From Apostichopus japonicus (Eukaryota > Echinodermata > Holothuroidea > Aspidochirotida > Stichopodidae), in NCBI RefSeq assembly GCF_037975245.1, contig NC_092577.1, positions 26,779,398 to 26,843,397 on the forward strand: 64,000 bases of DNA, in the 5' to 3' direction. Position numbers and translations under genes: made by a program. The notes under the pieces were generated by a model. The model was given only the letters and a program-made list of their open reading frames with translations, was not told the origin of the DNA and did no database searches. This document shows positions 10,931-22,400 of the stretch, piece after piece. Each line of letters opens with the position of its first letter. Positions within the stretch are counted from its first letter, which is position 1.

Positions 10931-12108
10931 ATAAACTCATGAAGATATAGGATAATCTGTAACACGCATAAAAAAGTTCATTACCTAGCCTTTCATAGTT
11001 TGTTTTTTCCTCTTTGTTCACGAATGATGCTTTGCTTACGTAAAATGCGAGCCATTATGCATCTCATTTGTTTCGTTATTCATTGTATGGATGACTGTGC
11101 GGAAACCAATTTACAATTCCAAAACACAGACTGATGAACTGTTTTTACTCCGGTTTATTTCAACTACAATTGACCTTTTCCATATTGCACATTTTCTTAC
11201 AGAGGATAATAATAAGCAAAAATTAGATTCAAAATTGGCTAGGACATCGACATTTCCAAATGCATTTCTTAGTTCAGGATAAGTAACACAATGTTTCTTT
11301 GGCTTCTTGCTGGTAAAATAATTGCGCTGTTCCACTTGAATAGCAAATTTAAACTTATAAAAGAATTCTCCAAGAGCAGGTTCAAAAGGTTGTGCTTTTC
11401 ATTTGAGGGAAGGTCTGATCTCCAATGCACACATTCTTTGTCTCCAGCTTGATGGAACTGTATTAACTAGACCCCAATAAATGTAAAAATATATTCTTCT
11501 GATGTCGTGAATTGTTTCAAAGTCATTTTACGAAATGAGACTCCATTCTGACCAAGTAAGTCGCCTACATACAAGACGTTACAATCAAAGAAGTTTTTAT
11601 GAAAAACGGATTTCTCATTTATACGAATATGTGAATTATTCCAAAAAATCTGACTTTCAAAACAATTCGAAGGCTCGTGGTATGCTATTTAACTCCAAGC
11701 CTGCATCACATGCCTAACAAAAATATTCGAAATTGTATTCATCTCTTGAGAAAGAAAATTACAGTGAAAAGTAAGTTCTCTACCGAAATGTGATAGGTTT
11801 ATATCATCACAGATCTTCCACGGACTCGGGCTTCAACAACAGTAACGTTTCGCCCATGTACAGTTTAGGCTGTGAATCAAACTTTCTATGTGTATGGCCT
11901 TTAATCCACCGTCCTTAAAGGCGATATCGCTCGTAGACTTTTTTTTGAGGGCGCTGGCATTATCGAGGTTTCAGCGAGGTTTAATGGGACCCATAAAACT
12001 CACGTGACCTCGGTGGCAAATTTAGATCAGTGAATAGCACAGGCAAGCGTATGCGTAACAAGCCCGTACCCATGCACACATAATGTTATAGCACAGCATT
12101 TCAGATTA
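10931..12108. other. Intergenic, probable upstream region of the 12.1-kb gene
   Basis: No coding region recognised. It lies directly upstream of the three-exon gene beginning near 12.1 kb and may contain its promoter. No TATA or initiator motif could be assigned with confidence. Confidence 0.4.
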
Positions 12109-12512
12109 TTGTACTGTTTACCGCAAAGGATTTTCGTACGCGATAGTTTGTTGTTTGTGTGCCTTTTGAGTAAAGAATACTGTACGATTTTCGTACAAAT
12201 ACATTCGATTAGACTAGAGTATAGTGACAATCATGGAAAAGGGATCAGGGCAAGGAGAATCGGGCGAAAGAAAACGACCTTATCCTGGAACGAGCGTATA
12301 GGTTCAAGTGGAGGAAAGCCATTGTTGCATGGACCTGACAAAAACAGCAGTGCAAAGGAACAACAGCGACGAAGAGATGCCACGAAGATCTATCTTCTAC
12401 TTTCCTACGTAAACTGGCAAATGGAGAAAGAACTCTACAAACATGTCCACGATTTGACTTCTGTTAGCAACGCAGATTTCGCAGAACATTTGCTTCAGGA
12501 TCACACAAAAAG
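12109..12512 (+). CDS. Exon 1 of uncharacterised gene
   Basis: Open from 12109 to the donor AAAAAG|GTAATG at 12512/12513, ending in phase 2. The 5' half (codons 1-40) looks less protein-like than the rest, so true translation may start later. Confidence 0.5.
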
Positions 12513-15500
12513 GTAATGATTTGCTAAGCTAGGCTAAAACTGTATAGGGTAATACTAGTACATAGTAGTACTACAGGGTATTGTCCTAGGTAACTGTCAG
12601 TATTGCGAAGTACAGAAAACTGCAAAGTTCGGACACCCCTAAGAAATACACGATTTCACCATGATAACCTACAAGCGAAAGCCAATATCACTAAAAACTA
12701 GGAAGCTACAGTTATTTCCTCTCCAAAATGACCCATGCGCAAGTATGTACGTACATATCTGTCAATAAAATGAAGATAGTTTTGGGGGTATTTTAAGGCT
12801 TAGGTGTTCGAACTTCGCAGTGTCTATGCTATTGTATTTGTAACATACATGATTTGATGAGCCTAGGCTTTGTAACTAGGCCTATCATTCATTATTTTTC
12901 CAATGGACCTAGCGTATGCTAACCTTATCATACTTATCCTAGCACAAAATAGCAGTAAGTTGTATTACTGAGTCATCATCATCACTGTTTGTGAATGCTT
13001 GTCATGAGGATACTGTATAGGCCGTTTCTTACGACTAGTCGTAACAATTATAAACTATTCTTACGACAAAGGCAAATTCAAGTGCAGTAAATAAAGCAAC
13101 TGCGCATGTAGTAGAGGTAACCCTAAACATAACCCTAACCCTAACCGGAAGTTATTGTTACTCATCGTCGTAAAATTAGTACTCCTAATCATAAAAATAG
13201 CAACTGCCCATGCGTAGTCGGAAATTATTCTTACGACTAGTTGTAAGAATAGCCACTTTGTACTGTATACAGTTAAAAATTAAAATATCCTTCCTAAAGA
13301 AGACTGACAGGGACTGGGGGTCTTTAGTTTCACTCCTCATATTTATGCCATGGAAAGCTGGGCCTTCTCATCACCAAAAAGTAAACTGTTTTTGCCTCAA
13401 CAAATTGATGGAAATATATTTTCTAACCACTAGGCCTAGGTGATCTGTTCATCCCCACCCCCTCCAGGTTCTAAATTGTTATCAGCTGTCCTTGTTTGAA
13501 GAATAATTCTTGTGAATGAGCATTTGAAAGAAAAGCCTCACCTATGCCCAGTCATAATTAACTGGTCATATAACATAGGACTAAGGCCTATAGTATTAGT
13601 AATAAGTATCAGAATTTAGTGTTCATAGTAACTGTATTCCCTAATTTTGTAATATACACCAGTGAGGAAGGCCTACTGTGCTGTACAAGTACAACCACAT
13701 GGACCTGCAATTTTTCCTATAAAAATAATGCATCTACATAAATAATTTAGAATCACTCCTAACTGATTCACATGTTTTCACACCGCTGCGTATGCAACTA
13801 GACCTTAGGTTTTTCTAAGGTCAGCCACAGCCAGCATATATGCAATCAAGTTTTAATGGTTCATTTGGGCAACAGGGTGTTATACTGTTATCTACTGACT
13901 GTCTGTCCAATATTCCAGCAATCATGTGTACATTTCTGTGTTTGGGATTTTTGAAGGAACCCAACTGCTATGCAAGAAGTTAGGTAAATTAGCCTCACAA
14001 ATTGAGGGACCATAGTACATATAGCTATACCTATATAAACCTTTATATAGCCATGCCTGGGGGTAAGAAAGTACCAGTTTTTTTTGTGTAGGCCTGATGC
14101 TCATACTTTATGATGCTGTGCTAAGTAAACATATTTTTTATATATAGTCAGTATATACTATGCTTGTTTTTGTTCAGCTTCTTGTGAATGATCTGATGTT
14201 TAGTGTTCAAAAATTATAATATCTATTAAATTTGGTGGCCGAAACTATCTCTTGTGGAGAGTAATCTAGCGTTAAATTAATGGTAGTCTGAAATCAAGCT
14301 ATTCATGTAAACAGGAATTTTTCACAATGGTGGGCTTATGTCATGGTGTAAGCTACAGTAGCATCTCAATTCTTACACATGAAACCAACTGCTCACATAA
14401 ACAGGAAGTTTACACAGTAGGTAAATAATGAGTGTACATCAAACTCTCATCAAAAGACTGGACATCTTTTAGCGATATGAAACCAATCAGTTCACTAAGA
14501 CAGGAAGTTTACATAGTAAATTTTACATTGACATGTGAGCTCAAGTTGTTGGGCAAGCAGTTGGGCAACACAAAATTATCCTTACAATTCTTGAAAGGTA
14601 CCGCGGTTTATGGATATGTTGAAGAAGAGTATGAAAGAATATCTCATCCTTATCTGGGTTTAAATCAATGTGGGTTAACAATATGTTATTATTGAAATAT
14701 GCCTAAGTGTTTGTTTGTTACTTTTCTCTTTCATATTTTTTCTTGGGTAGGTATGATAAAAACATGTATGTTTGTAATGATTTGGTCATTACCAGATTCA
14801 TTATGCATACAATTAAGCTTGGGGTGTACAGTAAAATTACTATTTCAGTTATATGATTTACGGACAATTTTTTTGGTTTCATTGTATAGGTTTCAAATGC
14901 ATCTTTTCCGGAAAGATGCTGAAAGTCAAACAGAGGCATTCTCAGCAGCTGTCACCACAGAAAGATCAGTTGACACTCAGAAAGGAGAAGGTAAATTTAT
15001 ATGTTTATCCTTGCATGAATTACAGACTGGAAGAGCAGTGCTAATCTTATCTGATCTGATATGATCAGAAAAATAATACAATTTCATTCTCATTTAATTC
15101 CAAAAGAAAAGAAAAAAATGGTAGCATATTGCTCATCCACTAAAAAGCATACATGTGTATGAAAATTTATAAAAGTAAGTGGGCCTGATATTATCAGGAT
15201 CTTCTTTAGAGGCAAACTGACTAGTAACAGTAAATTCAAGAGACACAATAGAGCCTGGAACAGAGAGGACATGGTGAACACAAAGAAAGAAGTTAATGGT
15301 GTATTGAACAAAAGGAGTCAGTGAAAGCAGAGGTATTTAGATAAACTGTGGAGTACAAAGCGAGGATTAAGTAAGGAGAGAGGGCGAATAAACTATAGCA
15401 GAATACAGAGATGGAGCAGGATAAAGTTAGTCATGTCCTTCCTGTATATTGAGCCTATTCAGTTGAATGGTGCTAGGGCATTCCGTCCGCTCTCTCTATC

Positions 15501-16057
15501 TCTGCTGTGGTGTACTATGTCTGAGATGGTTAGTCTACGAATTCAGTTACCTGTTGGGACATGTCTTTAATGGTATGATTGGGCAGCTGAAAGTGTTCCC
15601 CTACTGGAGTCTCCATTTTCATGGTATTGACTTGTGACTAGAACTGCTTCTTGAGGGTGGTCTTGGTTTCACCAACACACTTGTAACTTCAATGTCCTCT
15701 AAACTCAATGACACCATTTAAATTGAAATATCAGTTTCCAGTGCTGCATAAGTGTGATAAGTTCTAAACAAAAGGTATATTTTTAGTCACAGCCATAGAA
15801 GCTATAGCAGGATACTTGCAATCTAGTAACTCTTGTTTTATGTAATCTCTACAGATACTCCTGATCCAGTTACTTCAACACCTCTCAAGAAGCCATCTGC
15901 CAATGTTCTGTCCAATGTTAGCAGTAGGATTAGATATGGAGCAGCATGGGAGAAAAACCTCAGACTATACGAATACACATTGCCACATTTACATGATCCT
16001 GAACAAAAGAGATCATACATATGGCAGGGGCAAGCACTTTTCCCAGACTTTTGTTGA
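12109..16057 (+). CDS. Uncharacterised three-exon protein
   Basis: Exons at 12109-12512, 14890-14990 and 15855-16057 join in frame. Donors AG|GTAATG and AG|GTAAAT and acceptors TATAG| and CTACAG| have matching phases (2, then 1), giving about 235 codons ending in TGA at 16055. Phase agreement across both junctions is the main evidence that it is real. I recognise no domain. Exon 1 ends in a basic, helix-like stretch (KEQQRRRDATKIYLLLSYV then NWQMEKEL and NADFAEHLLQDH). Exon 2 is polar. Exon 3 is Pro/Ser-rich and then contains SSRIRYGAAWEKNLRLYEY. The start is uncertain. The in-frame ATG is 12109, but an ATG at 12233 in another frame opens a charged N-terminus that stops after 22 codons and would connect only if one base were missing. 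Introns contain MITEs and a Penelope-like remnant. Confidence 0.55.
12594..12829 (+). mobile_element. MITE family with CGAAGTTCGGACA ends, copy 1 (intronic)
   Basis: Begins CAGTATTGCGAAGT and ends TTCGAACTTCGCAGTG, which are inverted repeats. The body (TAAGAAATACACGATTTCAC and CAGTTATTTCCTCTCCAAAA) is shared in reverse complement with 45040-45520. It lies in intron 1 of the uncharacterised gene. Confidence 0.7.
13020..13254. mobile_element. MITE with TTCTTACGACTAGT ends, holding telomere-like repeats
   Basis: The left end GGCCGTTTCTTACGACTAGT and right end ACTAGTTGTAAGAATAGCC are inverted repeats. Near the centre (about 13120-13145) is a short CCCTAA-type run, the complement of the animal telomere repeat TTAGGG. 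Intron 1 of the uncharacterised gene. Confidence 0.6.
14890..14990 (+). CDS. Exon 2 of uncharacterised gene
   Basis: A 101-bp exon from acceptor TTGTATAG| to donor GAAG|GTAAAT. It encodes FQMHLFRKDAESQTEAFSAA and a polar continuation. Enters at phase 2 and leaves at phase 1. Confidence 0.6.
15090..15720 (-). pseudogene. Penelope-like GIY-YIG remnant
   Basis: Reverse-strand translation of about 15705-15540 gives YKCVGETKTTLKKQF, a stop, then TPVGEHFQLPNHTIKDM. This is the second half of a GIY-YIG endonuclease related to the copy at 48.1 kb ([17 protein letters not shown]). It has at least two stop codons. The 3' tail with the AAGAAGATCCTGATAATATC block lies at about 15180-15215. It sits in intron 2 of the uncharacterised gene on the opposite strand. 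Confidence 0.6.
15855..16057 (+). CDS. Terminal exon of uncharacterised gene
   Basis: Acceptor CTCTACAG| at 15854. Reads DTPDPVTSTPLKKPSANVL and onward for 67 codons to TGA. A Pro/Ser/Lys-rich linker is followed by a more ordered-looking, aromatic-rich segment ending LFPDFC. If the terminal TGA were spliced out, the protein could be longer, but no convincing downstream exon was seen. Confidence 0.55.
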
Positions 16058-18270
16058 CAGGTTGTGCGACATTCACAAACGTTGGATTAGCAGCTAATGA
16101 TACATCTGCATCACCAGATTGAGATAAATTGCTTTCGTCCATTTTGTTCGATAGTAGCTATGACTGTGAATCAGGAGCTTGGCCACCCTCTAAGTCAAGG
16201 TGGGCAAGGTTGGGGAAATTCAATCAAGGAGTAACAATCAGAGAATGGCCAGCTTTATATTATTGTATATAGGCCTACACGCACAGCGTGTATAAATATC
16301 TGTATCGGTTTATTTATACTGGTGTTCATTTCCGTTGCCAGGAGGGGATATGATTTGAACGTGGGGGAGGGTGTGGGGGGGTGGGGAGGGGGTCCCATTT
16401 GAAGTGTCCAAACGATGCTAATCTTTACATCTATCTTCTTGAATCACATGTACCCCTATCGACACGATCAATCAGTCCTGTCTCTCACCTCCTCTCATGC
16501 ACTGGTGTATTTATTTCCTGGCAAGATAACAGTTAGGCATAGTAAGGGTCAGAGGTCATCACAACTTAAAGAGTTGTGCGAGTCCCTGTGGTCTCTTACA
16601 TCCTGGTAGCAGTAGAGAGAAGAAGCCTAATAGATCAGAAACCATAATCATCTTCTGTTGTGTCTTATTTTCCAGCATCCTTGAAACATTATATCCTTCC
16701 CCTCTGATTTGTTGATGTCATAAAGCTGTATTTATGTTGTGCATTATTTAATTCCAGTATTTAGATTGTATATTCTTCTTGTGTATTTGACAGTATCCCA
16801 GTGATCTCCATTTTTCTGCTCTTGGTTTTTTTCTCTCTGTACTTTCATATCATATCTATCTCTACCCCTAGCCTCCATCTCCACATTTTCTCTACTTTCT
16901 TCCTCCATCCCTTCATCTGTCTTTCACGCTTTCTTTCTTGACCTCTTTTCTCCCCTCTGTTTACCCTGTATGTTTTAGTTTGCCGACTCCCCCCCCCCCA
17001 AAAAAAGTTCACAAGGTTGACAAGTCTCCCCGTGCTAGTCCCAAGCTATACACCCTTGTTGTGGTGACCGTTCAATATACTTGCGGATCAAATGGAAAGC
17101 CCCACCCCCCCCCCCAACCCTTACTTCCCAGTGTCATGAATCGGCAAATGGAAGATTATTCGGAGTTGTTCGTGATGGTTCAATGATCTTATAGTCACGC
17201 ATAGGCCTATATGGTTCTCTTTGTCCTTCATTGCCGTCGAAGTTTGAAATGAATTAATCGTGCTAGGAACTTCCGGGCAATGTTTAATTTTCTGTGGCAA
17301 GAAAAAAAGTTTCCCCCCAGTCTCTCCTGGTTGACTATATAGAGCCCGTACGCCTATATGGTCACACAATAGTATAGATAAGTATGATCCATGCAGACAT
17401 CTAGTATATATTTTTTTAAATTCAATCCAATTTCAGTTAAAGTTTCGAGTTGTAATTCGAGTCAGTCGTGATGAGGTGCCCCATGGTGGAGCTGGGTAAC
17501 CCACCCCAACCCCGTTGCCGACTTTTTGGCATTTCGTTGGGAGCCGTTCGGAACAAGAAGCAGGATAGTCAATTCTGGGAGTACAGTACGCTGGAAAGCA
17601 ATACACTGACGTGATTTAGAAAAAAAAAGTTTTTTGCTTTGACGGCCGATGCTCAGCGAGACACTTTTCAATGGAAATAACTATTAGTTTATTGTTCATG
17701 TACTTATTCCCTTTTTGCCAATCCTTTCTAAAGAGGGTGGAGCCGCCCCTTATGGCAACGTATTTTCCTTTCCTTTTCCGTTCAAGTTTCGTTATTTTTT
17801 AATTCGGGTCAAAGGGGTGCAAGGACAGGGTTTACGTGCACCGGTTAGGAGGACGGGGTGCAGCTAGGGCAAGTGCTCTGTGATCGCCTAAAGGGCCCGT
17901 TGCCAGGAGTCCAAAAATAATTAAATACACATATTTATCTGTATATGGTATATGACATAAAATGCTTTGTCTTTCCCTCCTGATATATAACTACAATTTA
18001 TATATAAAATACAATGTAAGCTGTGACTCAGTCTATGTATAATTAATACCTAAATTGGCTGAAATACCAATTGTTCACACATGACGGACTTGACTTTACG
18101 TTTGATACCCAATAGTTTGTAATCACTTCAGTCAATTTTTTCACTCATTCGCGTTTGTCTTTTTGTGACACCAGTCAGCGTGAATCAGACATAAAGTTCA
18201 TAACTATTAGTTTCTTGAGCTGTTTCTTGACTTCGACTGCTCACCATGTAGGCCTAAAAGAGTAAAAGCA
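16058..18270. other. Intergenic, no supported gene
   Basis: Includes G-rich (16360-16400) and T/C-rich (16800-16950) tracts. Several 60-80 codon frames are present but none shows a domain or splice context. Confidence 0.5.
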
Positions 18271-18448
18271 GGGAACTGCTAGAGTAGCAGCTCCCTGGTC
18301 GAACTATTACGCCTGATGCAAAGCTCGACCGTAACCTATACTGTACAGCCCATTAGTTGTGAAAAGTTCTGAACGTAAAACAAAGCACTGAGTTTTGTAT
18401 CACACAACACACACGAAAACGCGGCGTAATACCGCATACTACTGACCA

Positions 18449-18473
18449 GGGAGTTGTTCCATAACAACTCCCT
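18449..18473. repeat. Short perfect hairpin AGGGAGTTGTT/AACAACTCCCT
   Basis: Eleven-base arms around a CCAT loop. The half-site AACAACTCCCTG also occurs at about 79-90, so it may mark a dispersed element. Function unknown. Confidence 0.6.
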
Positions 18474-18705
18474 GTACTGCCACAGACAAGAAACTATGCA
18501 GGAATTTCGCCAAGGCCACCGTTCAAGTAACCGAACCCGTTTATTGCTTACTAGCCGTAAATACGGGATTGCTGAGAAATTACGAGACAACAGCGACGAT
18601 CCGATAGAGGGTAGTATTGATATTATTTTTGAATCGGGTGGTGTGAAGGACAGAATTTACGAGGAAATTACGAGCGATCCCACCTTTAACTCATGTATTT
18701 ACTAA
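18454..18705 (+). CDS. Small open frame of unknown function
   Basis: 83 codons. The second half has protein-like composition (acidic and hydrophobic alternation, SIDIIFESGGVKDRIYEEIT). The start codon lies within the 3' arm of the AACAACTCCC hairpin. No domain recognised and no neighbouring exon shown to connect. It could be a fragment of a mobile element or chance. Confidence 0.2.
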   Translation: MFHNNSLYCHRQETMQEFRQGHRSSNRTRLLLTSRKYGIAEKLRDNSDDPIEGSIDIIFESGGVKDRIYEEITSDPTFNSCIY

Positions 18706-19203
18706 GGTAGAGCCCGTCACATTTTCGGGATTTCCAGCCGAAATAAAGTTTAAAAAAATAGTTTCTATAGATATAACACATTTAAATGTAACGTGTCCAC
18801 CACCAAATCACCATAACTTAAGAAATTACTACCAGCAAGTACATGAACAACGAAAAACTCACTGGGGAGGTATAAATAACCGATGAAATAAACTTTTGAT
18901 GTGATTTGATTCTACTGGTGTGAATGCGTCTTAATGGCTGTCATACCATATTATTGTTTGTTTGGGGTGAGGGAGGAGGGGGTAGGAGGGGATATATTCA
19001 ACTCATGTAGACAGCTGGTAGACTAGCAAGATGTGGAAATCTAACAATTGAGTTGAGACAGGTACATTTCGTTGCCTGAAAACCCGCAAACAAAGCAGAG
19101 GATTGTGAGGGTTAACATTTGCAACACCAGTGACTTAATACATTAATGTTCGGTCATGTCACCAGAAGGTATATATGGTACTAACTCTCTCATTTCTACA
19201 GCC

Positions 19204-19405
19204 ATGGCTTCTCCAGAAGTGAACTCAAACGACAAGACCCAGATTATTGATCCAGAATCCAAGATGGCGGAGGAACGAACCTTTAAAATGATGGTCGCTT
19301 GTGTGGTGTTTGCTATGATAATTGCGGTCCTATCTCTGATTATTTCATTTGTTGCAATAACAATGAAAGGGACCAATCAATACAACATATCCACTGGATC
19401 ATCAG
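19204..19405 (+). CDS. SBP-like gene exon 1: cytosolic tail and membrane anchor
   Basis: ATG at 19204 sits two bases after an acceptor-like CATTTCTACAG, in good initiation context (GCCATGG). This implies an untranslated upstream exon. The exon encodes 28 polar residues, the transmembrane helix and an Asn/Ser/Gly stalk, ending at donor ATCAG|GTAATC in phase 1. No cleavable signal peptide is evident, because positively charged residues precede the helix. Confidence 0.7.
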
Positions 19406-22400
19406 GTAATCAGTACAATATGATTTCATATGACTTCATTTCACAGTTGAACTGAATGTGCTTCTATATGCACACAACTGAAAGCACACAACTGAATGTG
19501 CTTAAATAGTGAATCATTTGTGTAGTATTTAATACTGAAAGTAGGCAAAGAGTAAGAATTTATATATTTGATATTGTTACATCGGACTGATTGTTAGTGG
19601 ACGTTCACAATAAGGTATATCCTATGTATGCCACATATTAAATATTTACGGAGGATATCAGCACGCTAGTGTGTTTTCATGTATGCAGCCAGATTGGCCT
19701 TGCCCCGCCCTCCCCCCTCTCCCTCCCCCAACCTTACCCCGTTGGGACTACTGCTTCCATTTTTTTTACTATTCCAGGCTACAGGCTTGGGTAGCTAGGC
19801 TATTAGTAGAACACACTGGTGAGTCGGTACTAGGCTATTTCATTCATGTGCGGACGGTTTGATGGAAAAATGACTTTCCTTCTTTGGTCTGTTGATCAGA
19901 CTACATCACAAATCTCTTCATTCTTTTCGTTTTGATTATGCGCAATACCTGCACCTGGCCCACAAAGTACTTGTTCCACCCACACTAAGGCCAAACCTTT
20001 GTATATATATATTCACAAAACCGTTGAAGCAAGACTTTTGTATAGACATTTCATTTTAAAAACTTAACGCAGTTATAGGTGTAGGAGGTGACTGTACTAC
20101 AGGTATATAGGTTCAAACTTTTCAAACAAGCAAATACTTAGCAAAGGTTCATGTATTCATACGCATGAATTCACATGAAAAGCGACAAACCCTGACAAGC
20201 ATAATAGTAAGAATGAGTACGAAAAGAACCTCCCTGCAATAATAAACGTTATGAATAACGTATATCTGTTTCAATATGTTTTCAATCTGTTTTACTCTAT
20301 AACGGAGTCAAGTCAGTCCCATCAATGAGTGACAAAATGAGTGGGAGTCAGTCCACTTAGCTTTAGATGGTGTTTTCAGTCCATTTCAGCTAAGTTTTCT
20401 AGGTTAAAAAGCATGAACTCATTGCCGCTCAAATGATGGTTATGGAATGTAGAGTGTTCACAGTTATAGGCTCTGTGTAGCAGTCCTGTTTCAAATTGGT
20501 ATACATGTTTGTTTCCTGTCTCGTTTCTGCAGGTACTGGCGAAATTTCGAGCGGAAGCTCTGAAGATAAAATCTGGATGTTCCAGATTGGCCACTACCAA
20601 TCAAATACCCAATATCTGTGAGTAAAAAGTCATTTGGCGGTCCGGCTCTATATTAGCTACATATATGCATTAATGACTATATCATTGGCTATTGTGACGG
20701 TTTGCACTTCGCAAGGAATTATCACATGTTGCGTTGTTGCATATACCCTACACTTACATCACATTACTTCAGTCATGTACTTATACATAGGTGATTACTT
20801 GAAGGCGTCAGACTACAGTTCCTATAGACTACGATATAGTTCTCATATGCATTATGCACGAGAAATCACTTTACTTTGAATACGTTGCTATTGATTACGT
20901 TTCTACATATACTACATGTAGTTCATATATCCTATGATATAGTTATCATATGCATTCTGCACAAGAAATCACTTTACTTTGAATACGTTGCTATTGATTA
21001 CGTTTCTACATATACTACATGTAGTTCATATATCCTATGATATAGTTATCATATATGCATTCTGCACAAGAAATCACTTTACTATGAATACGTTGCTATT
21101 GATTACGTTTCTACATATACTACATGTAGTTCATATATCCTATGATATAGTTATCATATATGCATTCTGCACAAGAAATCACTTTACTATGAATACGTTG
21201 CTATTGATTACGTTTCTACATATACTACATGTAGTTCATATATCCTATGATATAGTTATCATATATGCATTCTGCACAAGAAATCACTTTACTATGAATA
21301 CGTTGCTATTGAATACGTTGCTATACTACAGTTCCTTAAGCCTATGGTAGGTCTTATATGCATTTTGCACAAGAAATCACTTTACTATGAATACGCTGCT
21401 ATTGCCCGTATTGTGTATAGTCATTCATGACAAGGTTACTACACATGCATCAATAATTAGTTGCCTCTTATAATTAATCAGTTTTTATTGGTTCAATGTT
21501 AATTATTCATTTGTGGTCAAATCACGCTAGCCAGTCCCATTCTGTGATAGTATATATTAATTAGCTAACACTTTATTTCTTTATTAAATATATTAGTGAT
21601 TGTTTCATCTATGCTACGTTAAATCGAATTAAATCAAAGTATTGTTTATAACGCCTTAATTAATTTAATTTATTTACTTCTTAACTTTGCTTAAAATGAT
21701 TGTCTTTCTCCTGTTTTTAGTGACGAAGCATCTGGTACTATTCAAGGTTACAACGTTGACGTTGTAAATGCCGGTGAGTTAGAGAGTTGGACATGTGCAC
21801 TGTTCTACGTCATGGTATTTACTTTACATTGACATTGCGTCCTAATCAATGCTCCTAATAGAGACAACGGTAGCACTGCAAACTGAGAATTGTCACAAAA
21901 GATCAATACAAAGGATTAAGTTGCTTAATGATTAAAGTTTAGTAGCATTTTCTCAGACATAGAATGACCTTCAAAAATGATAACAGTTAATTAACTAGGG
22001 ATTTTAAAGAAAAAAGATGTCCAGTGATATGGTTGGTGTGTGCCGATGTGTAGTAGAAATGATATTTTGCATACCATTCATATGAAACGCACTGACTGCA
22101 TATGTGTTGCCAAGAAGCACACAAAAGTGGAATAATGTTTATATTCGTAGAAGATGCTGGTACTGGGACTATGACCAAGTGATCATGGTCAGGGCCGTAG
22201 CCGTGGGTGCATGAAGGACATGGCCGTAGCCGTGGGTGCATGAGGGACATGGCCGTAGCCATGGGTGAGGGACATGGCCGTAGCCATGAGTGAGGGACAT
22301 GGCCGTAAGCCATGGATGAGGAACATGGCTGTAGCCATTGGTGAGGGACATGTATCCCCATGCACCCTTCCCCTTGACTTTCTTCCAAATGGCTGACATT

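Noticed and set aside
22169-22399. His/Pro-rich minus-strand frames
   Set aside because: Shadow of the 24-30 bp minisatellite in an intron of the solute-binding gene.
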